A DNA stretch of 55,510 nt. Origin: Nocardioides sp. GTDB taxonomy: Bacteria > Actinomycetota > Actinomycetes > Propionibacteriales > Nocardioidaceae. The notes beneath the pieces were generated by a model. The model made no database searches, had not been told where the DNA came from, and saw only the letters and a program-made list of their open reading frames with translations. Shown here piece after piece: positions 33,425 through 45,418 of this stretch. The stretch is taken from NCBI RefSeq assembly GCF_014360585.1, contig NZ_JACIXG010000030.1, forward strand, positions 1 to 55,510. The letters are read 5' to 3'. Each line of letters opens with the position of its first letter. The stretch's first letter is position 1. The position numbers and the translations under genes were made by a program.

Positions 33425-33504
33425 GTCTTCTCCTGCGAGTCGTGGTGAGCATCGCTGCCCGTTAGACCAGGAAAGCGTACCGGCCAGCCATGAGGCGTAC
33501 GAAA

Positions 33505-34449
33505 TCACCCGCCGTTGGAGTCGGGCGCCAGGCCGAGGGAGGCGATGGGCGTGCAGGTCATGTGGGTGCTCGCCCACATTCGTCCGATGAAGATCCCGAA
33601 CCCGTACGCCGCCGCCCGGCTGTAGGGAGAGGCGCCGGACTCGTAGGTCGTGATGAGCTCGCCGGAGACCTCGACGATCGCCTCGGCCATGTTGGGGAAC
33701 TTGTACGTGCGCTGCACCGCGCCGACCGTGCCATCCGGGTTCCGCTCGCAGATGAAGATCGTGCTCGGCCGGTGACGGCCGAACGAGGAGGAGAAGACGT
33801 ACTCGTCGCTGCGTACGACGACGCCCTGGACCTGCGGCGGGGTGGTCGTCGAGAGCACCGGCTCGGAGAAGTCCCACTCGCCGTTCTCGGCCCGGGCGTA
33901 GGCGAAGAGCGTCTGCTTGCCGAAGCCTCCGACATAGAGACGGTCTTCGCGGACCCGGCAGTAGGAGCCGGCCGCCACCTTCGCCGGCAGCTCGATCGGC
34001 TCCACCTCGGCGCCCTTCGCCGATCCGCGGATCGCGGAGAGCGAGTAGCGGTAGAGCCGACCGGCGCCGCCGGTGCCCTTGGAGACCCACACGTCGTCAC
34101 CGTCGATCGCGACACCGCCGGCGTGCCCGGGGCCGGCCTTGCCGTCGTACCCCATCAGCAGCACCTCGGCGGCGGTCTGGCCGCTCTTCAGGTCGACCAG
34201 CACCAGCGCCGACCCGTGGTCGTGGGAGTAGTAGCTCTGGGCCAGCAGGTCGGTCTCCGGGTCATGGCCGAGCCCCTGCGGGGTCCAGTCGCCGACGCCA
34301 CCGGTGGCCAGCGTCTTGGGGATGAGCGGGCCGACGCGGCCGCCCAGCCGCTCCACCCACCTGTCGGTGCGCTTCATCCCGCCCCGGACCCATCGGCGCG
34401 TACGGCCTGGGACGGAGTCGAGGTCGAACGGAAGGTCGATCTTCGTCAT
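33505..34449 (-). CDS. Predicted beta-propeller-like protein of unknown function
   Basis: A 314-residue protein without a signal peptide. Repeating strand pairs such as [48 protein letters not shown] and [10 protein letters not shown] look like propeller blades. A tight group of aromatic and charged residues ([15 protein letters not shown]) may form a site. I cannot assign an activity. It is divergent from an MBL hydrolase with a 72-base shared promoter region. Confidence 0.72.
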   Translation of the reverse strand: MTKIDLPFDLDSVPGRTRRWVRGGMKRTDRWVERLGGRVGPLIPKTLATGGVGDWTPQGLGHDPETDLLAQSYYSHDHGSALVLVDLKSGQTAAEVLLMGYDGKAGPGHAGGVAIDGDDVWVSKGTGGAGRLYRYSLSAIRGSAKGAEVEPIELPAKVAAGSYCRVREDRLYVGGFGKQTLFAYARAENGEWDFSEPVLSTTTPPQVQGVVVRSDEYVFSSSFGRHRPSTIFICERNPDGTVGAVQRTYKFPNMAEAIVEVSGELITTYESGASPYSRAAAYGFGIFIGRMWASTHMTCTPIASLGLAPDSNGG

Positions 34450-34490
34450 GTCCGTGATGTTCGCATGCGACTCCTACCGTGGGCGGATGG

Positions 34491-34515
34491 CGTACCGCCC
34501 GATGATCGGTACGTT
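34491..34515. promoter_or_regulatory. Inverted repeat and leaderless promoter before the MBL gene
   Basis: CGTACCG and CGGTACG are separated by nine bases, and the right arm overlaps TACGTT, which sits six bases before the GTG start. This is a likely operator over a -10 box. Confidence 0.5.
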
Positions 34516-34521
34516 CCTGGT

Positions 34522-35451
34522 GTGACGAGCGATCCCACTGCATCTCCGGCCACGCCGACATCCCGAGAGCTGATCGGTGCCGTGGGCGGATTCGCGCGCG
34601 GCCTGCTGCGTCCACGGCGGCCGGACGAACGCCTTCTCGCCTCGATCACCGACGCCGGCCTACCCCGGGGCGACCGCACGGTGACGGTACGCACGATGCC
34701 TCAGGTGCCGCGCAGCCTCCCGGCCGGCGGCCTCATCGAAGGGGCGGGCCTGCTCCGGCGCGTACGAAACGCGATGACCTGCTTCATCGTCATCCACCCC
34801 GAGGCGACGTTCGTCGTCGACCCTTCCTACTGCCGCGACGCACCCGGCCGGGCCCTGACCGAGCTCCCGAGCCTGCTTCGTCGGCTCGTGGCACCTCCGG
34901 CGGACACCGTTCCCACCGTGGACTCGCTCCGATCGGCACAGATCCAGCCAGACTTCGCCCTTCCCACCCACGCACACTGGGACCACGTCTGCGGCCTCCT
35001 GGATCTGCCCGGCCTGCCGGTGCACCTGCGCACCATCGAGCGCGACTGGATCCTCGGCCCCGGACGGCCTCCCGTCGGGGGAGTGCGCCCGGCCCTGACC
35101 GACGGCCGGGCGGTGGAGACGTACGACCTCGATGGTCCGCCCGTCGCGACCTTCACCGCCTCCCACGATCTGTTCGGCGACAGCTCCGTCCTGCTCGTCG
35201 AGCTCGCCGGCCATACGCCGGGCAGCATCGGTGTCCTCGCCCGCACGCCCTCGGGTTGGGTCCTCATCGCCGGCGACGCCGCCTGGCACTACGACCAGGT
35301 CGACCTGATCAGACAGAAGCCGGCCTTCCCTGGCGACCTCGTGGACGAGGACCGAGACGCCGCCTTCGCCACCCTGCACCGCCTGCACCTGGCCCGTCAC
35401 CTGATGCGGGTCGTCCCGACCCACGACCACGACGCATCCGGCCAGATCTAA
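34522..35451 (+). CDS. MBL-fold metallo-hydrolase
   Basis: A 309-residue metallo-beta-lactamase-fold protein. Zinc ligands are visible in THAHWDHVCGLLDL (HxHxDH), AGHTPGSIG, IAGDAAW and VPTHDHDAS. The first 60 residues are an extra basic segment. The class includes lactonases and thioesterases; the substrate is unknown. No ribosome site precedes the GTG, but a -10 box at the right distance suggests a leaderless message. It may share regulation with the divergent propeller-like gene. Confidence 0.83.
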   Translation: MTSDPTASPATPTSRELIGAVGGFARGLLRPRRPDERLLASITDAGLPRGDRTVTVRTMPQVPRSLPAGGLIEGAGLLRRVRNAMTCFIVIHPEATFVVDPSYCRDAPGRALTELPSLLRRLVAPPADTVPTVDSLRSAQIQPDFALPTHAHWDHVCGLLDLPGLPVHLRTIERDWILGPGRPPVGGVRPALTDGRAVETYDLDGPPVATFTASHDLFGDSSVLLVELAGHTPGSIGVLARTPSGWVLIAGDAAWHYDQVDLIRQKPAFPGDLVDEDRDAAFATLHRLHLARHLMRVVPTHDHDASGQI

Positions 35452-35477
35452 GCCGTCGCCCGGGTCGTTGCCTGTCG

Positions 35478-35744
35478 TCATCGCCGCCGGTCGTTCCACA
35501 CGTTGATGTTGCTCTTCGCCGGCCGGATCTCGTTGAGGGGGAGCCAAGCGTGCCGGATCTCCGGAGCGGCGTACGTGGTGTCGACCCAGATCACCCACGC
35601 GCGCCACCTGCCCTTGTGCAGCTCCCACTTGAGCACGAGGCCGGGCATGGGTGGCGGATGGTTCCGACGTTGGCGATGCACCCATACGTGCAGCCAGTGC
35701 CTGGGCTCCGGCCAGGCGTCGTTCTTGGGAGGGTTGGCCGACAC
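35478..35744 (-). CDS. Small tryptophan-rich protein under an SOS box
   Basis: An 88-residue basic protein rich in Trp, His and Arg (WPEPRHWLHVWVHRQRR, WELHKGRWRAWVIWVDTTY). No membrane helix and no family that I recognise. Its GTG lies five bases after TACGAT, a good -10 box, which directly abuts a perfect LexA-type palindrome. It is therefore probably a leaderless gene repressed by LexA and induced by DNA damage. The composition suits a nucleic-acid-binding protein; that is speculation. Confidence 0.65.
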   Translation of the reverse strand: MSANPPKNDAWPEPRHWLHVWVHRQRRNHPPPMPGLVLKWELHKGRWRAWVIWVDTTYAAPEIRHAWLPLNEIRPAKSNINVWNDRRR

Positions 35745-35755
35745 ACCTCATCGTA

Positions 35756-35771
35756 TCGAACGCATGTTCGA
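35756..35771. promoter_or_regulatory. Perfect SOS box (LexA operator)
   Basis: TCGAACGCATGTTCGA fits the actinobacterial LexA consensus TCGAAC-N4-GTTCGA at all twelve fixed bases. It lies between two divergent small genes, next to a -10-like TACGAT on the minus side and GAAAAT on the plus side. Confidence 0.8.
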
Positions 35772-35812
35772 GAAAATTGAGAGGCCCGCGACCGGCCGGA
35801 CATCTGGGTGTG

Positions 35813-35968
35813 GTGTATTCCTTCGGTACCTGGCTCCTCGGTGCGGTTCTCTTGTTGGCCGCCTGGGAGAAGCTCCAGTCCCGTCGGGCGGAGAATCGGC
35901 TGCTGCAGCGGGAGTCGTGGTCGGTGCGGCGTGCCCTTAGGCGGATGAAGCGGAGTCGCGACGAGTAG
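35813..35968 (+). CDS. Putative small single-helix membrane protein downstream of the SOS box
   Basis: About 51 residues: one hydrophobic helix (FGTWLLGAVLLLAAW) near the N-terminus followed by a strongly basic tail (EKLQSRRAENRLLQRES, RRALRRMKRSRDE). The start is uncertain (GTG at 35810 or 35813, TTG at 35777) and no strong ribosome site is seen. The layout of a tiny anchored basic protein behind a LexA site resembles known SOS division inhibitors only in outline. Moderate support that it is a gene. Confidence 0.45.
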   Translation: MYSFGTWLLGAVLLLAAWEKLQSRRAENRLLQRESWSVRRALRRMKRSRDE

Positions 35969-36178
35969 CAGCTGCGCCGGTGTGTTGAGAGCGTCTTGGT
36001 CTATGGGCTGAGGCGCTCTTCTCGTTGTGGTCCGGTGCCGGCGGGACGGGGGGGTGCGCGTAGAGCCCGGTCGCCGGGAGGTCGGGGCCTCGGAGCCGCC
36101 AACGCAAGGTCTGGAGCCGCTCTGGACGCCAGCAGCGACGATGGAGGGAGGCGGAGCACCAGGCCCGAAAAGCAGAAA

Positions 36179-36202
36179 CGCCCCGAACCGGAGTTCAGGG
36201 CG
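36179..36202 (-). terminator. Terminator of tRNA-Ile
   Basis: CGCCC-T-GAAC and GTTC-G-GGGCG form a stem on the minus strand, followed by TTTCTGCTTTT. Confidence 0.75.
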
Positions 36203-36209
36203 AGTGCTG

Positions 36210-36283
36210 TGCGCTTAGGAGGACTTGAACCTCCGACCCCCACATTATCAGTGTGGTGCTCTAACCGTCTGAGCTATAAGCGC
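36210..36283 (-). tRNA. tRNA-Ile, anticodon GAT
   Basis: Acceptor GCGCTTA pairs with TAAGCGC, with A discriminator. The anticodon arm is CCACA-CTGATAA-TGTGG and the T arm GGAGGTTCAAGTCCTCC. CCA is not encoded. Confidence 0.96.
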
Positions 36284-36381
36284 AGGCGCCAACTGGAGGG
36301 TGGAAGCCCCTACCAGCAGGCGAGAGGAACATTACCCGGCCGCTGCCCAGGGAACCAAAACGATGGGCCGCCGTCGACCTT

Positions 36382-36420
36382 GGGGAGGTCTGTCCGAACC
36401 CGGTTCGGACAGACCTCCCC
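36382..36420. repeat. Perfect 19-bp-arm hairpin before the AbiEi/DUF559-like gene
   Basis: GGGGAGGTCTGTCCGAACC is followed after one base by its exact complement. It ends 18 bases before the ATG, so it probably covers the -35 region; TAGAGT seven bases before the ATG fits a -10 box. Confidence 0.85.
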
Positions 36421-36438
36421 AGGGTTAGAGTTTGCGGC

Positions 36439-37422
36439 ATGTCCGACTCGGGGGACCTTCAGGCGATCTTCGCGCGTGAGGACGCGGCGCGGATGCTCGA
36501 TGCTCAACGGCGGATGCAGGACGGGGTCGCGACCTATGCGCAGCTCACTGCAGGCGGCCTCAGGAGGATCGACATCGAGAGAGCCGTACGCCGCAACGAG
36601 CTGCGCCGAGTGCACCCGCGCGTCTATGTCGACCACACCGGGCCACTCACCTGGGAGCAACGGGCATGGGCAGCGGTGCTCTACGCCGCTCCGGCCCTGC
36701 TGTGCCGCGACAGCCTCGAAGCTCCACGCGGGCGCGACGACGGTCGACCCATCCATGTCGCCATCGATCATTCGCGCAAGGTGCTACCCCAGCCCGGCAT
36801 CGTCGTACACCGGATGCGCGACCTCGAACGAAAGGCCTACGGAGGCACGCCGCCGCGTCTCAAGGTCGAGGACAACGCACTGGCCATGGCACACGAGGCC
36901 AGGTCCGAGATCGAGGCGATCGCACGGGTCGCTGAGGTGGCGAGCCGGTCCTTCGTCACTGCGGCCACACTCCAGAAGGCCCTGAACCGCGCGCACTCCT
37001 TACGCCGCCGCAAGCTCATCCAACGGTTGGTGGATGACCTCGCCACCGGCACGCACTCGGTGCTCGAGCACGGCTACCTCACGAAGGTCGAGCGGGCTCA
37101 CGGCCTGCCGGCGGGACGGCGCCAGTCGCCGCGGCTCGGCGCATCCGGCAACCAGTTCCGCGACGTCGAGTACGAAGGGTACGCATTGGTGGTCGAACTC
37201 GATGGCGCGCTCGGCCACGACTCCTGGCGCGATCAGGCCCGAGATGCGGACCGTTCGTTGGACGACCTGGCGGAGCTGGGAGCAGTTACCGCGAGACTGC
37301 GGTTTCACCAGGTGTTCGACACCCCATGCCAGACCGCAGCCCGCGTAGGACGGGTCCTCGCCAGGAACGGCTGGAACGGAAAGGTGCGGCGCTGCGGGGA
37401 GACCTGCCAACTAAACGTATGA
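36439..37422 (+). CDS. AbiEi-like / DUF559-like nuclease-fold protein bracketed by hairpins
   Basis: A 327-residue protein. The N-terminal about 80 residues resemble the winged-helix AbiEi antitoxin-type domain (DGVATYAQLTAGGLRRIDIERAVRRNELRRVHPRVYV). The C-terminal part fits a DUF559/Vsr-like PD-(D/E)XK fold: SVLEHGYLTKVERAHGLP, then a core with VEYEGYALVVELDG and aspartates in DAD. No second toxin or antitoxin gene is adjacent. It sits in an otherwise conserved gyrA-DUF3566-tRNA-Ile stretch and is flanked by two related hairpins, so it looks inserted. Nuclease activity and mobility are inferred. Confidence 0.75.
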   Translation: MSDSGDLQAIFAREDAARMLDAQRRMQDGVATYAQLTAGGLRRIDIERAVRRNELRRVHPRVYVDHTGPLTWEQRAWAAVLYAAPALLCRDSLEAPRGRDDGRPIHVAIDHSRKVLPQPGIVVHRMRDLERKAYGGTPPRLKVEDNALAMAHEARSEIEAIARVAEVASRSFVTAATLQKALNRAHSLRRRKLIQRLVDDLATGTHSVLEHGYLTKVERAHGLPAGRRQSPRLGASGNQFRDVEYEGYALVVELDGALGHDSWRDQARDADRSLDDLAELGAVTARLRFHQVFDTPCQTAARVGRVLARNGWNGKVRRCGETCQLNV

Positions 37423-37470
37423 ACCTGGGGAGGGTTATCCGAACCACGCTCGGACAACCCTCCCCAGGTT
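37422..37470. repeat. Related hairpin after the AbiEi/DUF559-like gene
   Basis: Arms of 21 bases with one mismatch surround a seven-base loop. The left arm reads AACCTGGGGAGGGTT then ATCCGA. It shares the core GGGGAGG...TCCGA with the hairpin on the other side of the gene and begins in the gene's stop codon. Confidence 0.85.
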
Positions 37471-37487
37471 GCAGACTCTCGTCGGGT

Positions 37488-38062
37488 TCAGTTCTCCGTG
37501 AGCTCGACCTCGACGCCGCCCAGGAGCGCGGCGGCCATGTTGTAGAGGAACGCGGACAGAGTGGCTACCGCCGTCATCAGGACGATGTTGACCACCGAGA
37601 CGACCATGGTGAAGCCCATGATGCGGGAGAGGCCGAGGTAGTCCTGCACGTTCCAGCCGGCGCTGGAGTCACCGACGACGTCCTTGACCGCTTGGTTGAT
37701 CGCGTCCCACACACCGGCGGCACCGAGCACCGACCAGATGACGAAGACGGCGACGATCACCACGACGCTGAGCGCGATCGAGAGCAGGAAGGCCATCTTC
37801 ATGACCGACCACGGGTCGATCCTGCTCAGGCTCAGCCGGGCCCGGCGCCCCGGCCCGCCGGCCGCGGCCCGCTCCGCGCCGGCAGGGCCGGAGGTGCGGG
37901 CGGTCGAGGCCACCGCGGAGGCGGCTGCAGAGGTCGTGCGCTTGAACTCACTGGCCGCGTTGGCGACCGTGCCCGTGAGGCGCTGGGTCACCGGCTGTGC
38001 GGTCTCGTTCCGCTCGGTCATCGCGACTCCCCCGGTCGTGTCGTCGGCGGTGCGGTCCGTCA

Positions 38063-38063
<1 letters not shown>
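37488..38063 (-). CDS. DUF3566 family membrane protein
   Basis: A 191-residue protein with an Ala/Thr-rich N-terminal half and the DUF3566 domain: RARLSLSRIDPWSVMKMAFLLSIALSVVVIV, then a second membrane segment near MVVSVVNIVLMTAVATLSAFLYNMAAALLGG. This family follows gyrA in most actinobacteria. Its ATG overlaps the gyrA stop by one base (TGATG). Function unknown. Confidence 0.9.
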
Positions 38064-40762
<2,699 letters not shown>

Positions 40763-40811
40763 GATTTCACTTTCTGCATGCGTCTATCGGTATCTAGGGC
40801 CTCGGCGAGAC

Positions 40812-42902
40812 TCAGATATCGAGGAATCGGACGTCCTTGGCGTTGCGCTGGATGAAGGAGCGTCGCTCGGCGACGTCCTCACCCATGAGGATGGAGAAGA
40901 TCTCGTCGGCGTGAGCGGCGTCCTCGAGGGTGACCTGGAGCAGCAGTCGCTGCGACGGGTCCATCGTGGTCTCCCACAGCTCGTCGGCGTTCATCTCGCC
41001 CAGACCCTTGTAGCGCTGGACCGCGTTCTCCTTGGGCAGCTTCTTGCCCTGCTCGAGACCGTCGCGCATGAGCGCGTCGCGCTCGGAGTCGGAGTAGACG
41101 AACTCGTGCTCGGCCGGCTTGTTCCAGCGCAGCCGGTAGAGCGGCGGCTGGGCGAGGTAGACGTAGCCCTGCTCGATCAGCGGCTTCATGAACCGGAACA
41201 GCAGCGTCAGCAGCAGGGTGTTGATGTGGTGACCGTCGACGTCGGCGTCGGCCATCATCACGATCTTGTGGTAGCGCAGCCGGTTGATGTCGAAGTCGTC
41301 GTGGACGCCGGTGCCCAGCGCCGAGATGATCGACTGGACCTCCTGGTTGGCGAGCACCTTGTCGATCCGCGCCTTCTCGACGTTGAGGATCTTGCCTCGG
41401 ATCGGGAGGATCGCCTGGATGCGCGGGTCCCGGCCGGACTTGGCCGAGCCGCCCGCGGAGTCACCCTCGACGACGAAGATCTCGCACTCTTCAGGGTTGG
41501 TCGACTGGCAGTCGGCGAGCTTGCCGGGCAGACCGCCACCGCCGCCGATGCCCTTGCGGTTACGGGCGAGGTCGCGGGCCTTGCGGGCGGCGATCCGGGC
41601 CGAGGCGGCAGCCATCGACTTGCGGATGATCTCCTTGCCCTCGGCCGGGTTCTCCTCCAGCCAGGCGCCGAGGCGGTCGTTGACCGCGCCCTGCACGAAG
41701 CCCTTGACCTCGGTGTTGCCGAGCTTGTCCTTGGTCTGGCCCTCGAACTGCGGCTCGCTGATCTTCACCGAGATGATCGCGGTGAGACCCTCACGGATGT
41801 CGTCACCGGTGAGCCGGTCCTCCTTCTTCTTGATCAGGCCCCACTCCTCGCCCCAGCGGTTGATCAGGGTGGTGAGCGCGGCACGGAAGCCCTCTTCGTG
41901 GGTGCCGCCGCCGGGGGTGTTGACCGTGTTGGCGAAGGTGTGGACCGACTCGTTGTACGAGGACGCCTGCCACTGCATCGCGATCTCGACGCTCATCGGG
42001 TTGGGCGCCTTGTCGTCGGTCTCGGTCTCGAAGGCGATGATGCTCGAAACCGGCGTCTTGCGCTTGTTCAGGTGGTCGACGTAGTCGGCGAGACCGCGCT
42101 CGTAGTAGAAGGACTGCTCCAGGACCCGCTCGCCGTTGCCGGAGCTGTGCAGCTCGTCGGCGCCGTCGGTGTCCTGCTCGACGGTGCCGTCCTCGACCGC
42201 CTCGGCGATCGCGGACGCCTGCGGCCGCTCGTCGCGCAGCTCGATCCGCAGCCCCTTGTTCAGGAACGCGGTCTCGCGGAAGTGGCTGGAGATCGTCTCG
42301 AGGTTGTACTCGGTCGACTCGAAGATGTCGCTCGAGGCGTTCCACGAGATCGTCGTGCCGGTGCGCTCGCCCTCTTCGAGCTCGCGCACCTCACGAAGGT
42401 CGTAGTCGGGTACGCCGCTGGTGAACTGCTGCTCCCACAGCCGGCCCCGGTTCTTGATCTCCATGTGGAGACTGGTCGAGAGCGCGTTCACCACGGAGGA
42501 GCCCACGCCGTGCAGACCACCGGAGACCTTGTAGCCGCCTCCGCCGAACTTGCCACCGGCGTGCAGCACGGTCAGCGCCAGGGTCGCGGCGGGGATGTCC
42601 TGGCCGGACGCGGTGTCGGTCGGGATGCCTCGGCCGTTGTCGGAGACGCTCACCCAGCCGTCCTCGCGCAGCGTCACCTTGATGGTGTCGCAGTAGCCGG
42701 CGAGGGCCTCGTCGACCGCGTTGTCCACGATCTCCCAGATCAGGTGGTGCAGTCCGCGGGCCCCGGTCGAGCCGATGTACATACCCGGTCGTTTGCGGAC
42801 CGCTTCGAGCCCTTCGAGAACCTGGATGGCAGACGCGTCGTATGCGAATCCGTCTACGGTCTTGTCGTCCGGCATGGGATTCGTCTGGTCGGCAGCGGTC
42901 AC
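40812..42902 (-). CDS. gyrB: DNA gyrase subunit B
   Basis: A 696-residue GHKL-ATPase and TOPRIM subunit. ATP-site motifs are [22 protein letters not shown] and [21 protein letters not shown] shows [14 protein letters not shown] and [12 protein letters not shown]; the ending YLDI-like tail is [11 protein letters not shown]. The frame stays open upstream, but the GTG before TAADQTNP gives the usual family N-terminus; an ATG nine codons later is also possible. First gene of gyrBA. Confidence 0.96.
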   Translation of the reverse strand: MTAADQTNPMPDDKTVDGFAYDASAIQVLEGLEAVRKRPGMYIGSTGARGLHHLIWEIVDNAVDEALAGYCDTIKVTLREDGWVSVSDNGRGIPTDTASGQDIPAATLALTVLHAGGKFGGGGYKVSGGLHGVGSSVVNALSTSLHMEIKNRGRLWEQQFTSGVPDYDLREVRELEEGERTGTTISWNASSDIFESTEYNLETISSHFRETAFLNKGLRIELRDERPQASAIAEAVEDGTVEQDTDGADELHSSGNGERVLEQSFYYERGLADYVDHLNKRKTPVSSIIAFETETDDKAPNPMSVEIAMQWQASSYNESVHTFANTVNTPGGGTHEEGFRAALTTLINRWGEEWGLIKKKEDRLTGDDIREGLTAIISVKISEPQFEGQTKDKLGNTEVKGFVQGAVNDRLGAWLEENPAEGKEIIRKSMAAASARIAARKARDLARNRKGIGGGGGLPGKLADCQSTNPEECEIFVVEGDSAGGSAKSGRDPRIQAILPIRGKILNVEKARIDKVLANQEVQSIISALGTGVHDDFDINRLRYHKIVMMADADVDGHHINTLLLTLLFRFMKPLIEQGYVYLAQPPLYRLRWNKPAEHEFVYSDSERDALMRDGLEQGKKLPKENAVQRYKGLGEMNADELWETTMDPSQRLLLQVTLEDAAHADEIFSILMGEDVAERRSFIQRNAKDVRFLDI

Positions 42903-43228
42903 CGGTGCGATCCACCTGTCATTTCGGTCCGGAATCGGACGTGGTGTCGGTCGGGCATACAGCGGGCCGACCTGCGCCGGGTAGTGGCACCTAGGACGGT
43001 CGACCCAATCCTCATAATACCCCGTAGAACCCCGGATTCCACGCAGGCAGCCCATCCTGAGGGGGAACTGTGATCGAAATGAGCGTCTGTGCGTCTCCTG
43101 ACGGCGTCTCTGCGCCCTCAGCAGGGGGCTCGGTGAGTCCCTATACGTCCTCAGGGCGCCTAGAGCGGCAGATCGGGGCTCACGCGCCGAGTCTCGAACA
43201 CCTGTTCACGAGTGGCCGAGCTTCGGCC
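42903..43228. other. Intergenic region upstream of gyrB
   Basis: About 326 bases separate dciA from gyrB. It must carry the gyrBA promoter. I see no convincing gene, terminator or DnaA box here. Confidence 0.5.
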
Positions 43229-43810
43229 TCAGCCGTAGGTGTCGCGCGGCCCCCGACCGTCGCGTAGACCGCGGGGCCCCTTCTTCCACGAGGGCAGATG
43301 AGGACCGAGCACCTCGATGAGGAGGACCGTGCCGTGGCCAAGCTCCTCGTTGAGCCGCTTCACCAGGGTCGGCGCGAGCAGCTTGAGCTGGGTGGCCCAC
43401 GCGGTCGAGTCGGTGCGCACGGACAGCTTGCCGTCGGCGTACGACTCAGGGGTGGTGTGGTCGGCGATCTCCTCGCCGACGATGTCCGACCAACGGGCCA
43501 TCACGCCGTGCACCCGCAGCGAGGTGTCCCAGCCGTGGTCGTTGACCATCCGGCTGACCACCGAGTCGATGAGCTGGGGGTCGCGGTCGTCGGGGCGGGC
43601 GCCGGAGACCGTGCCGCGTCGGGTGGCGTTGTCCAGCCGCGTACGCCGCTTCTTCCGCATCCCTGCCTTCGGGGCGGGCATCTTGGCTGTGGCCCGGGTC
43701 AGCGAGCGGGCGAGGTCTAGGCCGTCGGCGCGCTTCTCGGGCTGTTCCTCTTCCTCTGGCGTGGTCTCGACAAGCTCGACCACCGGCTCGTCCACTGGCT
43801 CGTCACTCAT
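43229..43810 (-). CDS. dciA: DciA-like helicase-loader protein (DUF721)
   Basis: A 193-residue protein whose C-terminal half is the DUF721/DciA KH-like domain ([42 protein letters not shown]). DciA loads the replicative helicase DnaB in bacteria lacking DnaC or DnaI. The N-terminus is extended and charged, and residues 10-17 are VVELVETT, encoded by a copy of the dispersed origin repeat. The ATG overlaps the recF end by eight bases. Confidence 0.88.
   Translation of the reverse strand: MSDEPVDEPVVELVETTPEEEEQPEKRADGLDLARSLTRATAKMPAPKAGMRKKRRTRLDNATRRGTVSGARPDDRDPQLIDSVVSRMVNDHGWDTSLRVHGVMARWSDIVGEEIADHTTPESYADGKLSVRTDSTAWATQLKLLAPTLVKRLNEELGHGTVLLIEVLGPHLPSWKKGPRGLRDGRGPRDTYG
43761..43784. 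repeat. Dispersed palindromic repeat inside dciA
   Basis: A full copy beginning GTGGTCTCGACAAGCTCG and ending ACCACC, read in frame as VVELVETT on the minus strand. Confidence 0.9.
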
Positions 43811-44966
43811 CGCGGGTCACCTCGCCGGCCGTGACGTGGTAGCGAGCCCCGGCGAGCGCGGCGGGTACGTCCTCGGGGACCGCGGCGGTGACGAGGACCT
43901 GCTCGGCATCGGCCACCAGCTCGGCCAGCTGGACACGCCTTTGGCTGTCGAGCTCCGCGAAGACGTCGTCGAGGATCAGGATCGGGTCGTCGCCATCGGC
44001 CCGCAGCAGGTCGTACGCAGCCAGCCGGAGCGCCAGCGCGAAGGACCAGGACTCGCCGTGACTGGCATAGCCCTTGACCGGGAGTGGCTCGGCGCCGGCG
44101 CCGTGTCCTAGGTGCAGCAGCAGATCGTCGCGGTGGGGGCCGACCAGGCTGATGCCACGGTCGAGCTCGTCCTTCTGGCGTCTCGCCAGCTCAGACAGGA
44201 TCAGCTCGCGAAGGGACTCCACGCTCGGGGTGGTGGTCTCGACAGGCTCGACCACCTCGACCACCGACTTGTAGGTGATCTCGGCATCGTCCCGGCTTGC
44301 GCCACGGGCGACCGTCTCGTAGGCCTTGCCGACGTACGGTCTCAACGCCTCGACGAGGGAGAGTCGCTGAGCGAGGATCTCGGCGCCGATGCTGGCCAGG
44401 TGTTCGTCCCAGACGGCCAAGGTGGCCAGCGCACCCTCTCGCGCGGAACCGCGTGCGAGGCCGGCGGTCTTGAGGAGCGAGTTTCGTTGCTTGAGGACGC
44501 GGTCGTAGTCGCTGCGCACCCCGGCCAGGCGGGGGGAGCGCAGGATCATCAGGTCGTCGAGGAAGCGTCGCCGGTCGGAGGGGTCCCCCTTGACGAGGGT
44601 CAGGTCCTCGGGGGAGAAGACGACGGTGCGGACCAGCCCGACCAGGTCACGGGTGCGGGGGAGCGGGCTTCTGTTGATCCGGACCTTGTTGGCACGGCCC
44701 GCGTTGATCTCGACCTCGAGCGTCGCGGTGCGACCGTCACGCACCACCGCGGCGCGCACGACGGCTTGGTCGGCACCGGCCCGGACCAGGGGCGCATCGG
44801 TGGCGACCCGGTGGGACTGCAGCCGGGAGAGATAGTCGATGGCCTCGACCAGATTCGTCTTGCCCTGGCCGTTTCGCCCGACGAAGGCCGTCACACCTGC
44901 CTCGAGCGGGACCTCGACGCTCTGATAGGAGCGGAAGTCGTGGAGAGAGAGGTGTGAGACGTACAT
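43803..44966 (-). CDS. recF: DNA replication and repair protein RecF
   Basis: A 387-residue SMC-like ATPase: N-terminus [15 protein letters not shown], Walker [10 protein letters not shown], signature [24 protein letters not shown] and Walker [14 protein letters not shown]. RecF helps load RecA at gaps. The ATG has GAGAGGA upstream; the open frame before it is not used. A repeat-derived segment [12 protein letters not shown] (about residues 233-246) lies in the coiled, poorly conserved middle of the protein. Confidence 0.95.
   Translation of the reverse strand: MYVSHLSLHDFRSYQSVEVPLEAGVTAFVGRNGQGKTNLVEAIDYLSRLQSHRVATDAPLVRAGADQAVVRAAVVRDGRTATLEVEINAGRANKVRINRSPLPRTRDLVGLVRTVVFSPEDLTLVKGDPSDRRRFLDDLMILRSPRLAGVRSDYDRVLKQRNSLLKTAGLARGSAREGALATLAVWDEHLASIGAEILAQRLSLVEALRPYVGKAYETVARGASRDDAEITYKSVVEVVEPVETTTPSVESLRELILSELARRQKDELDRGISLVGPHRDDLLLHLGHGAGAEPLPVKGYASHGESWSFALALRLAAYDLLRADGDDPILILDDVFAELDSQRRVQLAELVADAEQVLVTAAVPEDVPAALAGARYHVTAGEVTRDE
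44231..44265. repeat. Dispersed repeat inside recF
   Basis: One full unit (TGGTGGTCTCGACAGGCTCG then ACCACC) followed by a partial TCGACCACC. It encodes [11 protein letters not shown] in frame. Confidence 0.9.
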
Positions 44967-44995
44967 CGGATTTCCTCTCTCGTTAAGGTGCCTGC

Positions 44996-45418
44996 ATGAC
45001 CCAGTCTCCCAACCCTTACGGCCCACCTCCAGGGCAACCCGCCTACGGCGCACCGGCAGGGCCTTTCTATCTGTCGGTGATGGGCCAGGTCCACGGGCCG
45101 TACCCGGTCGAGCAACTCGCCCACATGGCGGCCGCGGGCCAGATCAAGTCCGACACCCCGGCCAGCCTCGGCACCGACCAGCAGTGGTTTCCCGTGAAAC
45201 AGGTGCCGGGTGTCTTCTCGAGCCGGGAGTGGCTCGTCGCGCTGCTGCTCTCGATCTTCCTGGGTGGGTTCGGAATCGACCGGTTCTACGTCGGGCAGAT
45301 CGGGCTCGGCATCCTCAAGCTGGTCACCTGTGGTGGCTTCGGGATCTGGGCGGTCATCGACATCATCCTGATCATCGTGAGAAAGTTCCCGGATGTCGAC
45401 GGCAAACCCCTCGCCTGA
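44996..45418 (+). CDS. GYF_2 and TM2 domain membrane protein
   Basis: A 140-residue protein. A Pro/Gly-rich start is followed by a GYF_2-like fold ([27 protein letters not shown]) and a C-terminal TM2 domain with two helices and the DRFY motif ([22 protein letters not shown]). TAAGGT lies six bases before the ATG, fitting a leaderless promoter in the 29-base gap to divergent recF. It runs against the strand of the surrounding dnaN-recF genes, so it seems inserted. Function unknown. Confidence 0.82.
   Translation: MTQSPNPYGPPPGQPAYGAPAGPFYLSVMGQVHGPYPVEQLAHMAAAGQIKSDTPASLGTDQQWFPVKQVPGVFSSREWLVALLLSIFLGGFGIDRFYVGQIGLGILKLVTCGGFGIWAVIDIILIIVRKFPDVDGKPLA

Noticed and set aside
35969..36178. Possible gene between the small membrane protein and tRNA-Ile
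   Set aside because: Only short GC-rich frames overlapping the tRNA antisense; nothing supports coding.
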